A program made the translations under genes and the position numbers. A stretch of 64,000 nt of DNA. It comes from Rhizobium sp. C1. Its GTDB lineage: Bacteria; Pseudomonadota; Alphaproteobacteria; Rhizobiales; Rhizobiaceae. Below, one piece after another: positions 1 to 8,851 of the stretch. The stretch covers positions 22,368-86,367 of the forward strand of contig NZ_JAJNCY010000014.1 of the NCBI RefSeq assembly GCF_021026335.1, read 5' to 3'. The notes below the pieces were generated by a model. The model saw only the letters and a list, made by a program, of their open reading frames with translations. It was not told the DNA's origin and made no database searches. Position 1 is the stretch's first letter. Every line of letters begins with the position of its first letter.

Positions 1-843
1 CGCAAGGGCGATGAGGGCGACATTGAGGATGCGTACGGGTTCAGCCTAGCGCCGCTTCTCGCACGCGCCCGCGAATTTGCTGCCCTCGCCCAGGAAGTCG
101 CCGCCGAACAGCGACGTTTCCGCGTCATAAAGGATCGTCTCACGATCATCAGGCGGGATGTCCGAAAGTTGATATCGGTTGGGATCGAAGAAAACCTAGC
201 GGGCGATTGGGCAGCAGCGGAAGCCTGTTTTATCGAGATCGTCGGAAGATTCGCTCGGCGCCCAACTCTGCAGGACTTAATGGCCAGCCTCGACGAGATG
301 AGCCTCCTCCACGACGAAGTTTCCAGAATGTTGGAAACAAAGGAAGAAACCAAAAAAAGCGATGGCAATGCCATCGTAGACGGATGCCACATACAGAATT
401 CAAATACCGAATCTCTCTATGAATTTGAACCTCGCTTCGAAATGAAGCAGGGCGAAAAGTCCGAGCCAAACAAACAAGTGAAGCAGAAAGGCGAACCCGA
501 GGTCTTCCCGTTGTCGATGGTGCTGCGGGCCTGCCCTGAAATTGTGCCGTTCGGGCCGGGTGGATCAATCGGAAGCTGGCGCGAAATGATGTCAGCCGCA
601 GTGACAGTTCGGTCCATGCTGGGCGTGAGCCCATCGGCTTACGAAGAAGCGTGCGAAGTCCTGGGGCAGGAGGGAGCGGCGATCGCGGTTGCTTGCATCC
701 ATGAGCGGGCAGCGCATATCAATTCGGCCGGCGGCTACCTTCGAGATCTTACCGCGAAGGCGCGACGAGGGGAGTTTTCACTCGGGCCAATGCTATTCGC
801 GCAATTGAGAACACACATGCGGCCCGCTAGAGCATCGGCGTAA
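1..843 (+). CDS. repC: RepC replication initiator, C-terminal part (5' end outside window)
   Basis: This is the C-terminal part of RepC, the initiator that repABC plasmids of Rhizobiales need to replicate. The frame is open from base 1, so the gene starts upstream of the window, where repA and repB would be expected. Family hallmarks are visible at the end: SWREMMSAAVTVRSMLG, then HINSAGGYLRDLT and GEFSLGPML. A poorly conserved, AT-rich, charged linker lies at about 300-480. In this family the replication origin is inside repC, so the gene is probably both protein and origin. Identification is from the C-terminal motifs and is firm; the N-terminal DNA-binding domain cannot be seen here. Confidence 0.93.
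   Translation, partial: RKGDEGDIEDAYGFSLAPLLARAREFAALAQEVAAEQRRFRVIKDRLTIIRRDVRKLISVGIEENLAGDWAAAEACFIEIVGRFARRPTLQDLMASLDEMSLLHDEVSRMLETKEETKKSDGNAIVDGCHIQNSNTESLYEFEPRFEMKQGEKSEPNKQVKQKGEPEVFPLSMVLRACPEIVPFGPGGSIGSWREMMSAAVTVRSMLGVSPSAYEEACEVLGQEGAAIAVACIHERAAHINSAGGYLRDLTAKARRGEFSLGPMLFAQLRTHMRPARASA
331..431. other. Probable replication origin region within repC
   Basis: This stretch is clearly AT-richer than the rest of repC and contains an odd palindrome, CGATGGCAATGCCATCG, at 360-376. In studied repABC plasmids the origin lies in the AT-rich middle of repC. Placing the origin here is inference from composition and that precedent. Confidence 0.45.
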
Positions 844-938
844 GATAATGGTATTTTACTCGATTTAAGGCTAAGCCTCTGATAAAACGTGGAAAATTGA
901 ATAGTTTCCGGCTGGCAACTTTATGACCTGGAGCGGCG

Positions 939-1898
939 ATGACAATGGATAATCCGACGCGTGCCACTGACGCGGTAATTGCTGTGATCGACAAAGCCGT
1001 CGAGCACGGGCGCCGCCAGCGAGCGAAGGCGCAAAGAATGAAGGCGAAGGCGCGGGCTAACGCAGCCGCATATGAGATTGCGATTGTGAGCTTCATCGAT
1101 GTGCTCGGGTTTCGAGCCATGCTGGGCGCCCGGTCACCTCATGAGATTCACGACATCATCCTCTCGCTAAGAGAATTCTCGATGCCGGAAGAGGAGCCCG
1201 CGCGTCGGATGAAGGATGTGAGGCTCTCAAGTCGGGCATTCGCAGAATCCGTCTCGGACGCTGTCGTCCGAGTACGGGTCTTCGACACACAGTATTCCGA
1301 TGGCGCGTTTTTTCATGAGCTGGTTGACCTGCTTCACGTTCAGATCCAATGCATAAATCACGGTGTACTCATCCGGGCCGGTCTCGCAATAGGTAGCATC
1401 CATGTCGGCTTAAATGGGAGCGGTCCGGTGTTTGGCCCTGCGATGGTTCGCGCTTATGAGATCGAAAGCGGGGAAGCCATCTATCCCCGCATTGTGATCG
1501 ACGATCCCGCCTACGAGCAATTCCTGTCGGACGCGCGACTTCACAACGAAAATCATGATCCGGAAGAAGAGATGGAATACGTGAACAGTCTTCTTCGCAC
1601 AGGAGAGGATGGGACGCGATTCATCGACTATCTAGGCGCGAGTGAAAGTGAATTTGACACATTTGAGGGCTATCTGAGGTTCGTGGAGCGTCATGCTACG
1701 CTCATTCGTGAGAACCTCGCCGCCTCTCATCGGCCGACAGTTCGAAGGAAGTATGTCTGGCTCGCGCGATACCACAACGAGGTCGTTGCCCAGATTCGCA
1801 GGAAGTTTGAAGTAGGAGAGCTTTCTACGGACAGCTTTCGTGCCGTATTCGAGAGAGACGCGAATGAAATGTTGGCCGAACTGCTCGTGCGCTACTAA
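939..1898 (+). CDS. Class III nucleotidyl-cyclase-like protein
   Basis: A 319-residue protein with the outline of a class III nucleotide cyclase domain. Residues 51-57 read SFIDVLG, matching the first metal-binding Asp motif (D54). SVSDAVV at 104-110 supplies the second Asp (D107). Then LIRAGLAIGSIHVG (144-157) and FGPAMVRAYEIES (165-177) match the RxGIxxGxv and GxxVNxAxRlxs strands. About 45 basic, helical residues precede the domain. A GGAG Shine-Dalgarno precedes the ATG. Proteins of this class make cyclic nucleotides, and some, such as the Pycsar cyclases, trigger phage defence. No sensor or membrane domain is visible. A nuclease-like gene follows after 195 bases. The cyclase fold is a motif-level call; product and role are unknown. 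Confidence 0.6.
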   Translation: MTMDNPTRATDAVIAVIDKAVEHGRRQRAKAQRMKAKARANAAAYEIAIVSFIDVLGFRAMLGARSPHEIHDIILSLREFSMPEEEPARRMKDVRLSSRAFAESVSDAVVRVRVFDTQYSDGAFFHELVDLLHVQIQCINHGVLIRAGLAIGSIHVGLNGSGPVFGPAMVRAYEIESGEAIYPRIVIDDPAYEQFLSDARLHNENHDPEEEMEYVNSLLRTGEDGTRFIDYLGASESEFDTFEGYLRFVERHATLIRENLAASHRPTVRRKYVWLARYHNEVVAQIRRKFEVGELSTDSFRAVFERDANEMLAELLVRY

Positions 1899-2093
1899 TT
1901 GCGGCCAGATCGCCCAAGAGCGACTTTTCGTTGTCGGCAGACTTCGTTTTCTCAAAAGGGTGGATGTCCGTTCTTGCACCAGCGATCGGTGAAGCCTGTG
2001 GGCCGGGCGAGATGTTGCGACTGTTCAGGTTACCAATATTTTCATACCAGTCCTTTAAGTCGAACGCACGAATGACGGCGCGACGAGTTTGAA

Positions 2094-3026
2094 ATGTTCA
2101 TCACAAAGCCACTGACACCTCTCGAGATGCTGGCCGAGCTTCTTCAAAAGCGCCCAGTAGCTCTAGGCGAGACGAAAGCGTTCCAGTCTCTACGCCACAA
2201 TAAGCACCTCTGCCGCGCCTTCCGGAATAAGGGGCGTTCTATCCTAGAAGTCTACAAAGCATATCGAGCGGACTGCCAAGATATTCAGGGAAGGGGCGAC
2301 CAAGGGGTCGACGTACTGTTGCGGTACCAAATTGAAATTGACGGCGTCGAAAAGCGACAACTAGTTGGATTGCAGCTAAAGAGCTACGCGGAATTCGCTA
2401 AGTACAAGTCTGGGAAGGATCCGGATTTCATAAGCCGGATCAAGAATCAATACGCTGCAGCTACCCAAAGTGTTCGCGTCGATCACCTCTATCTGGTCCT
2501 CTGCACCGACGCGATTCTGCACGAAGACCAGATTCGGACGATCACTTCTGAGCTGAAAGGATGGGATGGCCTCACGATCATCACGCCCGAGCAAGCGCTT
2601 TCGTTTTATCAAATGTCCGAAACGGACATTGAGACCAGCGTAATTCGGTCGCTTTGCGGAAATGACCCGGTGCTAGTCGAAGCAAAGCGATTCTTTAGAG
2701 ACATGTCTGACTTTGAATCTTATGCGCTAATTCATATCCTCTGTAATGTTCACGCGGGCGAAAAGGTAATGACACCCAGCGCGTTCACTGATCTTCACGA
2801 TAGATGGAATGAGATTGACGGTTTCGGATCGGACGATCTTGGTACGGTGATCGAGAGTTTTGAAAATGCTGGCTATCTCGTTTACACAGGCCAGAACTAC
2901 GCGATTATCGCAGAGGAAATGCCCACGATATTGAGCGCCATCTACTTCGACATTCGTACACGACGCGATATTCCTAGTGACGTGGCCGCCGATTATCTAT
3001 GGCAACTTCTGGGGCTTGGTGAATGA
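2094..3026 (+). CDS. Putative PD-(D/E)XK (DUF4365-like) nuclease
   Basis: A 310-residue protein whose N-terminal half resembles restriction-endonuclease-like folds. GDQGVDVLL at 68-76 gives a candidate catalytic Asp (D73), and LVGLQLKSY at 90-98 gives the Q-x-K half (Q94, K96) at the usual spacing on the next strand. The C-terminal half (about 190-310) is helical without a recognised motif and may be a wing-like or sensor domain. It lies downstream of the cyclase-like gene on the same strand, so the two may be co-transcribed, but the 195-base gap and weak ribosome site allow independent expression. It ends about 80 bases from the convergent integrase gene. A nucleic-acid-cutting role, possibly as effector for its neighbour, is inference. 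Confidence 0.5.
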   Translation: MFITKPLTPLEMLAELLQKRPVALGETKAFQSLRHNKHLCRAFRNKGRSILEVYKAYRADCQDIQGRGDQGVDVLLRYQIEIDGVEKRQLVGLQLKSYAEFAKYKSGKDPDFISRIKNQYAAATQSVRVDHLYLVLCTDAILHEDQIRTITSELKGWDGLTIITPEQALSFYQMSETDIETSVIRSLCGNDPVLVEAKRFFRDMSDFESYALIHILCNVHAGEKVMTPSAFTDLHDRWNEIDGFGSDDLGTVIESFENAGYLVYTGQNYAIIAEEMPTILSAIYFDIRTRRDIPSDVAADYLWQLLGLGE

Positions 3027-3106
3027 GTGCGCAAAAGACGGCGAACTGATTATCGCTTGGCTTATGGAGTCCTTAACCTGTGGGCACAATCGCCTGAGAA
3101 GTGCCG

Positions 3107-4405
3107 TTACAGCATCCGCGCAGCCCGGCCGCTTCGCCGCACGGCGCTATTGTAATAATCCGACGCCTGCTGAACGGACCGATGACGCGATTGCTCCATG
3201 GCCTCGGGAAGCGGGATACCGCGACTGGCGGCCTCGGTGAGATAGCCGGATCGCAACCCGTGCGCCGAAAACTCCCCCACCTCCAGCCCGGCCATCGCCA
3301 CCCGCCGCTTGACGATATCATTGACCGCCTTCGGATCGAGCGCCCGGCGGCTGATATGGCCCCAGCGGTCGATCGCCCGAAACACATAGCCGCTGTCGAT
3401 CTTGCCGGCTGCCAGCCATGCATTCAGCGCCTCGACCGGCCGGCCGGTGAGATAAACGACCTCGTCCTGGCTGGCGCCGGAATTCTTGGTGCGGCCGAGG
3501 TGAATGGACAGCGAGGGGAGGGGGGTGCCGTCCTCGCCTTTCACTGGCGGCTCGATCGTCAGCTGCTCCTTGCGCAGGGAGGCGACTTCGCTGCGCCGGC
3601 GGCCGCCGGAGGCAAAGGCGACCATCAGGATCGCCCGGTCCCGCAGATCGCGCAGACTGTCGGTCCCGCAGGTCGCCAGCAGTTTGGCCAGCACGTCACC
3701 GGTCACGGCCTTGGCGCTTTTGCGAAGACGTTGTCTCGGCGCGGCTCGGATCGCCAGCCGAATGGCTGATTTGAGGGCAGGGGAGGCGAAGGCGCCGTTG
3801 AGGCCGCGCCACTTGGTCAGCGTCGACCAGTTGGCCAGCCGTCGTCCGACGGTCGCCGGCGCATGCGGTCCCGACGTTCTCAGAAAACCGCCAGTCCGCA
3901 ACGCCTGCTCGACCTTGGCCGGCATGCCGTGCGCGGGATCGGTTTCGCGCCGCGACGGATCCCACAGATGATGGGCGACGAATTTTAGCAGCAGCGCTTC
4001 CGGCGCCGGCCAGGGCAGGGAGCTGCCGGTCGCCGCCAGGCACCAGGCTTCGAGGTAGCCGAGATCGGAGGCCAGCGCCCGCAGCGTGTTTGCGCCCATG
4101 CCCTCGTTGACCAGGTGCCGCAGGGTCTCGACGTCCTGGTCGGTGAGAATCTCGGCGAGCTTGTCGCGCCGGTCGATCGGCAGCACCGCGGCGATCGTGT
4201 CGAGGGCCTCGGCCCGCCGTGCGGTCGCGTCGGGCGCTGATTTTTTCGGCGCGATGATATCCAAAAATTCCTCCTGACGCGGCGGGAACCGGCTGCCGGA
4301 ACGGCGCTGCTGGCCGGGCGAGGGCCCGTTTTCGCTGATTTGCGGGCTGAAATCAATCACCACCGATAAGGGATACTTATCGATGGTCAGAGACCCAACT
4401 AGCAA
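3107..4405 (-). CDS. Tyrosine recombinase / site-specific integrase
   Basis: A 432-residue tyrosine recombinase. The catalytic domain shows the first Arg in GGRRRSEVASL, the H-x-x-R box as HGLR (H382, R385), a second His in SRHRS (H408) and the nucleophile in SDYYNSA (Y417 or Y418). The N-terminal part is a helical core-binding domain. Such enzymes cut and rejoin DNA at specific sites, for element integration, dimer resolution or cassette movement. It sits next to the DUF1612 gene, a pairing seen on rhizobial plasmids. It is read away from that gene, sharing a 60-70 base start region with it. No att core was recognised. The start is uncertain because the first 40 residues look low-complexity. 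Confidence 0.88.
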   Translation of the reverse strand: MLVGSLTIDKYPLSVVIDFSPQISENGPSPGQQRRSGSRFPPRQEEFLDIIAPKKSAPDATARRAEALDTIAAVLPIDRRDKLAEILTDQDVETLRHLVNEGMGANTLRALASDLGYLEAWCLAATGSSLPWPAPEALLLKFVAHHLWDPSRRETDPAHGMPAKVEQALRTGGFLRTSGPHAPATVGRRLANWSTLTKWRGLNGAFASPALKSAIRLAIRAAPRQRLRKSAKAVTGDVLAKLLATCGTDSLRDLRDRAILMVAFASGGRRRSEVASLRKEQLTIEPPVKGEDGTPLPSLSIHLGRTKNSGASQDEVVYLTGRPVEALNAWLAAGKIDSGYVFRAIDRWGHISRRALDPKAVNDIVKRRVAMAGLEVGEFSAHGLRSGYLTEAASRGIPLPEAMEQSRHRSVQQASDYYNSAVRRSGRAARML

Positions 4406-4509
4406 TCATACCATGTGAGGAATGTTAATATTCAGATAGAGTTCCTTTAGCAAATCATTTACCATGATTTCAATGGTTTACGATCTCACGAAAATCAGCA
4501 TGACTGCCC

Positions 4510-4517
4510 TGATGCGG
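4510..4517. repeat. Target-site duplication, left copy (TGATGCGG)
   Basis: The 8-base sequence TGATGCGG directly precedes the GTAAGCGG end of the insertion element and recurs directly after its other end. Eight bases is the usual duplication length for IS66-family elements. Confidence 0.85.
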
Positions 4518-6326
4518 GTAAGCGGGGCTAATCTGGTGGCGGTGTCGATAAAGCAGGCAGGGTTGAGGCTAGCATGCTGGCGGCCGAGGCCTCTACGCAC
4601 GTGCCGCAACAATGGAGGGGAGGGGCGCAATAGGATGATCGCCGATACCCAACCGATCGCCGAGATAGTGCCAGAACGACAGGCCGAGCTTTTGGCAGGT
4701 CTTCATCAGGCCGAGCAGACTGTCGCGCGCCTGGCGGCCAGAGCGGCTGACGGTGCCGCCCGAGATCTTTCGCTTGATGACGATTCCGCGCAGATCCCTT
4801 TCCGACGCATTGGTATGGAGCGGGATCTCGGGTCTCTCGAGAACGCGCAGCAACTCGGCCTTGCGACGCCCCAGCCGGCCCAGCAGCGCGTCGAGCTCGC
4901 CATAGCCGGTGCGGATGGAGAAGATCCGATCGAACCTGATCTGAAGGCCGCGGACGGCATTTCGAGAGGGTTTTCGCCGATAGGCTTTCAGCGCTTTGTA
5001 AAAGTGCCAGATGAGCGTGCGCAGGGTTTCGACGTGCTTCACCTGGCCCGGCGTCGCCGGCATCAGCTTGTGCAGCAGCCGTTCGGCATGGACCCAGCAC
5101 AAAGCATGGGTGCCGACTCTGAACTGCCCGGCGTCGTCGGAGACGATCACAGCATTGCCGACCAGGCCATGATGGCGGATGGCGCCCCAGATGCCGGCCT
5201 CGGCAAACGGGCGAATTGTTTGCCCATCAAAAATGTCGATGCCCTTGGCGGCCAGATGCTCGAGAAACGGGACCTGATTGGCAAAATGCTGCGGCTCAGG
5301 CGCTCTCAGTCGCGCCACCAGGGCCGGATCCACCTGTCGATCTTCCAGAAAGGTGAAGGCAGCGTCGTTGAGGACATAGTCCTGATAGTTGCCGCGCAGC
5401 AGGGCGAGAAAGTTCAGCCGCGATTTCGACGGCGCCGTGCGAAAGGCGCAAAAATACTCGCCCCCGATCTGCGTCGTATGAAAATTGCGGTTGCCATGAC
5501 GGGCGCCGGTGTCGTCGACCGTGACAAAGGGCGCCGAGACCAGGCCAGCATGCAGCACGGCGGCATCCTCGGCATGAAAGCCATCCAGCCCTTGCGTCAG
5601 AAACCGGATGACCTGGCGTTTGGAAATCTCCACACCGACATCATTGAGCAGGGTCGTCAGGCGCTGTGTCGTGACCTGTCCATGGCTGTGGAGCATCAGG
5701 CAGAAGCGCCGCAGGTTGGCGCCGTAGCCGCCCTTCACGCCGGCTGGCAGCGGCGCAATGATCATATGTCCGTCCGGCGTCACCCAGCATTCGCGGCGAT
5801 AGCGCACCACATCGGGCCGCACGATCAGATCCCGCACCACGCAGTCCCTATAGCCCTTGAAGCGCGATCCAGGTGGGGCGTTGGCAGACAGGACCTCTAT
5901 GCGCATGACGCGCCTGGTGTCGCCCTTCGGCCCGCGCCGCCGCGCAGGCTTGTCCTTGCCGGCAACCATCGTGTCGCTGGTCGCCTGTTCCATGCCCGAT
6001 GGCTTGAACGGCGGGCGCGGGGGCAGGTTCTTCAGCCGCGCAATCTCGTCGCGCAGAAGCTGGTTGTCGACCTTGAGCCGGGTGTTGTCGATCCTGAGCT
6101 GGTCGTTCTCGTCACGAAGCCTCTGGTTTTCGGCCTCGAGCTTCTCGATCCGGATGTCCGCTCGATCAGCCCGTTCCATCAGGCCCGTCACGAGCTCCCG
6201 CAGCGCCTTCAGCGACAGCGTATCGGCATGCTCGGCGATGGGAAGGCGGCGCTTCGTCATGCAGGGAGTGAATCATGATTTACAAAAGACGGGAATCCCT
6301 CGTGCCACCGGATTTGCTCCAAGTAC
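4518..6326 (-). mobile_element. IS66-family insertion sequence (1809 bp)
   Basis: The element has one transposase gene and imperfect terminal inverted repeats. Reading inward, the left end begins GTAAGCGGGGCTAATCTGG and the right end, on the other strand, begins GTACTTGGAGCAAATCCGG. They agree at GTA, then GG-GC-AATC-GGTGGC, about 20 of 32 positions. Flanking 8-bp copies of TGATGCGG mark the duplicated target. GTA-starting ends and 8-bp duplications fit IS66. It carries only a tnpC-like gene, without the tnpA and tnpB genes of classical IS66 members. Its insertion splits the DUF1612 gene. The perfect duplication suggests a fairly recent insertion. Confidence 0.88.
4593..6260 (-). CDS. IS66-family DDE transposase
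   Basis: A 555-residue transposase. Residues about 30-80 form a leucine-zipper-like coiled coil with repeated LRDEN/LRIDN units, as in IS66 TnpC. The DDE catalytic core includes FVTVDDTGARHG (first Asp), VIVSDDAGQF with CWVHAERLLHKL (second Asp region) and HTNASERDLRG, which carries the catalytic Glu. It ends with the GRQARDSLLGLMKTCQKLG region typical of the family. The gene fills almost the whole element and looks intact, so the element could still be mobile if this subgroup does not need separate tnpA and tnpB genes. Confidence 0.92.
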   Translation of the reverse strand: MTKRRLPIAEHADTLSLKALRELVTGLMERADRADIRIEKLEAENQRLRDENDQLRIDNTRLKVDNQLLRDEIARLKNLPPRPPFKPSGMEQATSDTMVAGKDKPARRRGPKGDTRRVMRIEVLSANAPPGSRFKGYRDCVVRDLIVRPDVVRYRRECWVTPDGHMIIAPLPAGVKGGYGANLRRFCLMLHSHGQVTTQRLTTLLNDVGVEISKRQVIRFLTQGLDGFHAEDAAVLHAGLVSAPFVTVDDTGARHGNRNFHTTQIGGEYFCAFRTAPSKSRLNFLALLRGNYQDYVLNDAAFTFLEDRQVDPALVARLRAPEPQHFANQVPFLEHLAAKGIDIFDGQTIRPFAEAGIWGAIRHHGLVGNAVIVSDDAGQFRVGTHALCWVHAERLLHKLMPATPGQVKHVETLRTLIWHFYKALKAYRRKPSRNAVRGLQIRFDRIFSIRTGYGELDALLGRLGRRKAELLRVLERPEIPLHTNASERDLRGIVIKRKISGGTVSRSGRQARDSLLGLMKTCQKLGLSFWHYLGDRLGIGDHPIAPLPSIVAARA

Positions 6327-6334
6327 TGATGCGG
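6327..6334. repeat. Target-site duplication, right copy (TGATGCGG)
   Basis: Second copy of the 8-base duplication, joining the right end of the insertion element to the resumed DUF1612 reading frame. Confidence 0.85.
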
Positions 6335-7573
6335 CCGGCTTTCGACGCCGGTGTCGCTCTGACCCGTCTGGATGAGCGCATCGCCCGTTCACCCGTCGGC
6401 CAGGGCTGGATAGAACGCCAGAATTTCGCCGACGCGTGTGCCTCGCTGTGGATCGATGGCGAACTCGTCCACCTGGAAGACCTCGTCCTCCATGACGCCA
6501 CCCGGGATATTCGCACACCCACCCACGAACTCACCATCGCCCGCGACGTGCTGCGAACCCGCCGGCGCATCGCCGTCCAGCCGCCCGGCTGGCCCCTGTC
6601 GGCCGATGGGGTCCGGACACTGCGAAAAACCTCCGAGATCACATCGGCCGACACCGACGAGGCGACGTCCGCAGATGCCATCCAGCGGGCGGTCGCGATC
6701 GATCCGGAAGGGGAGGGGGACGTCGCCGACGACGTCGAAAATCTTCCGGGTGTTGACTACGCCGCCATCGATGCGATCCTCGCGCGCTCTGACGCCGCGC
6801 TCGAACGAGCCAAAAAGCCCGGCCGGGCTCCGGCCGATCCGCTGGTCTACGATCTCGACTGGGATGAGGACGAACGACTGGATGAATGGCGCACCGTGCT
6901 GCGCCAGGCCGAACACTTGCCGGCGGTGCTGCAGGCCATCGTCGCCCTCGATGCTTGGAACGAGCTGGCCGTGCTGCAGCACGCCCCTTGGCTCGGCCGG
7001 CTATTTGCCGCCTCCATCCTGCGCCAGGCCGGCGTCACGACCGGCGCGCACCTGGCCGCCATCAATCTAGGCCTCAAAACCATTCCGGTCGACCGGCGCC
7101 GGCATCGTGATCGGGAGACCCGGTTGCTCGCCATTGCTCACGGATTCTTGGCGGCCGCCGAGATCGGCTTGAAAGAGCATGACCGGCTGACTCTGGCGAA
7201 AACGATGATGGACCGAAAACTGGAGGGACGGCGGACGTCGTCAAAACTGCCGGAGCTGGTTGAGCTGGTGATGGCAAAGCCATTGGTGTCGGCCGGCATG
7301 GTCGCAAAGACGCTCGAGGTGACGCCGCAGGCGGCGCGGCGAATTGTTTTGGAACTGGGACTGCGCGAGATGACGGGGAGGGGGAGGTTTCGGGCATGGG
7401 GGGTGATTTAGGGGAACGTGAATATGCGACTTGGTAGTAGCTGTAGGCGTCAAATGGTGATTTGTTATCCATTTGGCCAAAGAGGTTACCGCGCTATCAC
7501 AGTAATTTTTTTGAGAACTGCTCCGACTGTTGACTAGTTTGCAACTACCGGGCGATAGCGTCTGCCATTAGCA

Positions 7574-8845
7574 ATGAAATTTGAGGAGATAGTTTTGGGA
7601 TACTGGAATTCGAGCCCTCATCCAATTTCTGACCTTAGAGATTGGCAGAAAGCTGGCCGTCTCCAGGTTCGGCCCGATTTTCAACGGCGTGAGGTTTGGA
7701 GTCCTGCGGCGAAGATCATGCTGATAGATACGATCCTGAGAGAAGTGCCTATGCCTAAAATGTTTCTCTGGAACGAGGTTATTGGCGAAAGCACGCATAG
7801 AAGTGTGATTGATGGTCAACAGAGAATCCTGGCGATCCTTGGTTTTCTTGATGATGGTTTCACTTTGGAAGAGCCTTACGATGGTCCCTATCTGGGATTG
7901 CGATTTAGCGAGTTGCCACAGTCTGAAAGAGAAAAGATTCTACGGTATAGGATCGACTTCAATGAAGCCGTCGGCTTGAACGACGCCGAGGTGAGGGAGG
8001 TTTATTCTCGAGTGAACAAATACTCACTCCCCCTCAATAAGCAGGAACTGCGAAAGGCGGATTTCCCTGGCGCCTTCTTGGATATATGCTCCGAACTTTC
8101 TTCAGACGATTATTTGGACGAAGCGAAGATATTTTCTCTCGCTCAGCGCCGCCGTATGGGTGATGTAGAATACGTTTCCGAACTCGTCGCCGGGATGCTG
8201 GAAGGGCCGCAGGATAAGAAAGGCGATCTCGATTACTTTTATACAAAGTATGCGATTATGAATGAGGATCAAGCTACTGCAATTCGAAATGAATTTCAGT
8301 CTGTCTTGAGCGACATAAAGTTAATTTTCGACGAGAAGACTCTTTCGCTAAAAGGTACCCGATTCCACCAGAAGGCCGATTTCTACACATTATTCTTATC
8401 CATTTTAGAGTTAAAAAGATTGAACTGCGTCCTTGGCGACAAAAACCTAAGTCCGTTAAGGCAGGATCTACGCCTTCTAGATAAGTATATCGAGCCGTCG
8501 TCCGAAATAGAGCTTCTGAGCGAATACGCCATTAAGTGCGTCTCGCAGGCCAACTCGGTAAGCAGCCGTTCTTGGCGCAAAAATTTTCTAATGAACATCG
8601 TCTCAGGGACTTACCGCGCGAAGCTTCCTTCTCAACAAGCACTGAATGAATTCCACAGTATACTTTCCGACCTGCCTGATGACGGTGTTGCAAATCTATT
8701 CGACGACTGTGCGATTTGTTCCAAGCCTTTGCGAGACCATCCTGACGACGAGAGGGTACTTTGCTGGCCCGAGGGGACTGATGTGTTTCAAATGTCAAAC
8801 TCCCAGTGGGCATCGCCTTCGTGCGATCCAGCTCAAAAGGGTTAG
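7574..8845 (+). CDS. DUF262-domain protein with degenerate C-terminal zinc/HNH-like tail
   Basis: A 423-residue protein. The N-terminal DUF262 (ParB/Srx-like) domain is clear: RPDFQRREVWS at 33-43 and the nucleotide-site motif DGQQR at 80-84. SspE of phosphorothioate defence and the GmrSD enzymes share this domain and couple it to an HNH-type nuclease. Here the middle is helical and the C-terminus has CAIC (two Cys) and then NSQWASPSCDPAQKG, which resembles the last half of an HNH motif. The expected His-Ile-x-Pro segment between them is missing, and no DUF1524 domain is present. The kinase gene starts 6 bases downstream, so they form an operon. The region is AT-richer than its neighbours, suggesting transfer from elsewhere. 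A defence role is inferred from family and place. Confidence 0.72.
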   Translation: MKFEEIVLGYWNSSPHPISDLRDWQKAGRLQVRPDFQRREVWSPAAKIMLIDTILREVPMPKMFLWNEVIGESTHRSVIDGQQRILAILGFLDDGFTLEEPYDGPYLGLRFSELPQSEREKILRYRIDFNEAVGLNDAEVREVYSRVNKYSLPLNKQELRKADFPGAFLDICSELSSDDYLDEAKIFSLAQRRRMGDVEYVSELVAGMLEGPQDKKGDLDYFYTKYAIMNEDQATAIRNEFQSVLSDIKLIFDEKTLSLKGTRFHQKADFYTLFLSILELKRLNCVLGDKNLSPLRQDLRLLDKYIEPSSEIELLSEYAIKCVSQANSVSSRSWRKNFLMNIVSGTYRAKLPSQQALNEFHSILSDLPDDGVANLFDDCAICSKPLRDHPDDERVLCWPEGTDVFQMSNSQWASPSCDPAQKG

Positions 8846-8851
8846 AAGTAC

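Larger units (their letters stand above)
4473..7411 (+). pseudogene. DUF1612 / RHE_PE00001-family gene interrupted by an IS66-type element
   Basis: The gene reads MVYDLTKISMTALMR from 4473 to 4517, is interrupted by the insertion element at 4518-6326 and resumes in frame at 6335 with [15 protein letters not shown]. Removing the element and one copy of the 8-bp duplication gives one continuous reading frame. The family (DUF1612 plus a C-terminal helix-turn-helix) is common on rhizobial plasmids. The stretch from [19 protein letters not shown] onward is typical, and the last 50 residues look DNA-binding ([20 protein letters not shown]). A frame opening at an ATG at 6275, inside the element, continues into the gene and could still give a chimeric protein of 378 residues. 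ATG at 4464 is an alternative native start. Function of the family is not known; a DNA-binding regulator is likely. Confidence 0.85.

Noticed and set aside
4464..6278. 604-codon open frame antisense to the IS66-type transposase
   Set aside because: It is the reverse of a strongly motif-bearing transposase; only its first 18 codons, the native start of the DUF1612 gene, are real.
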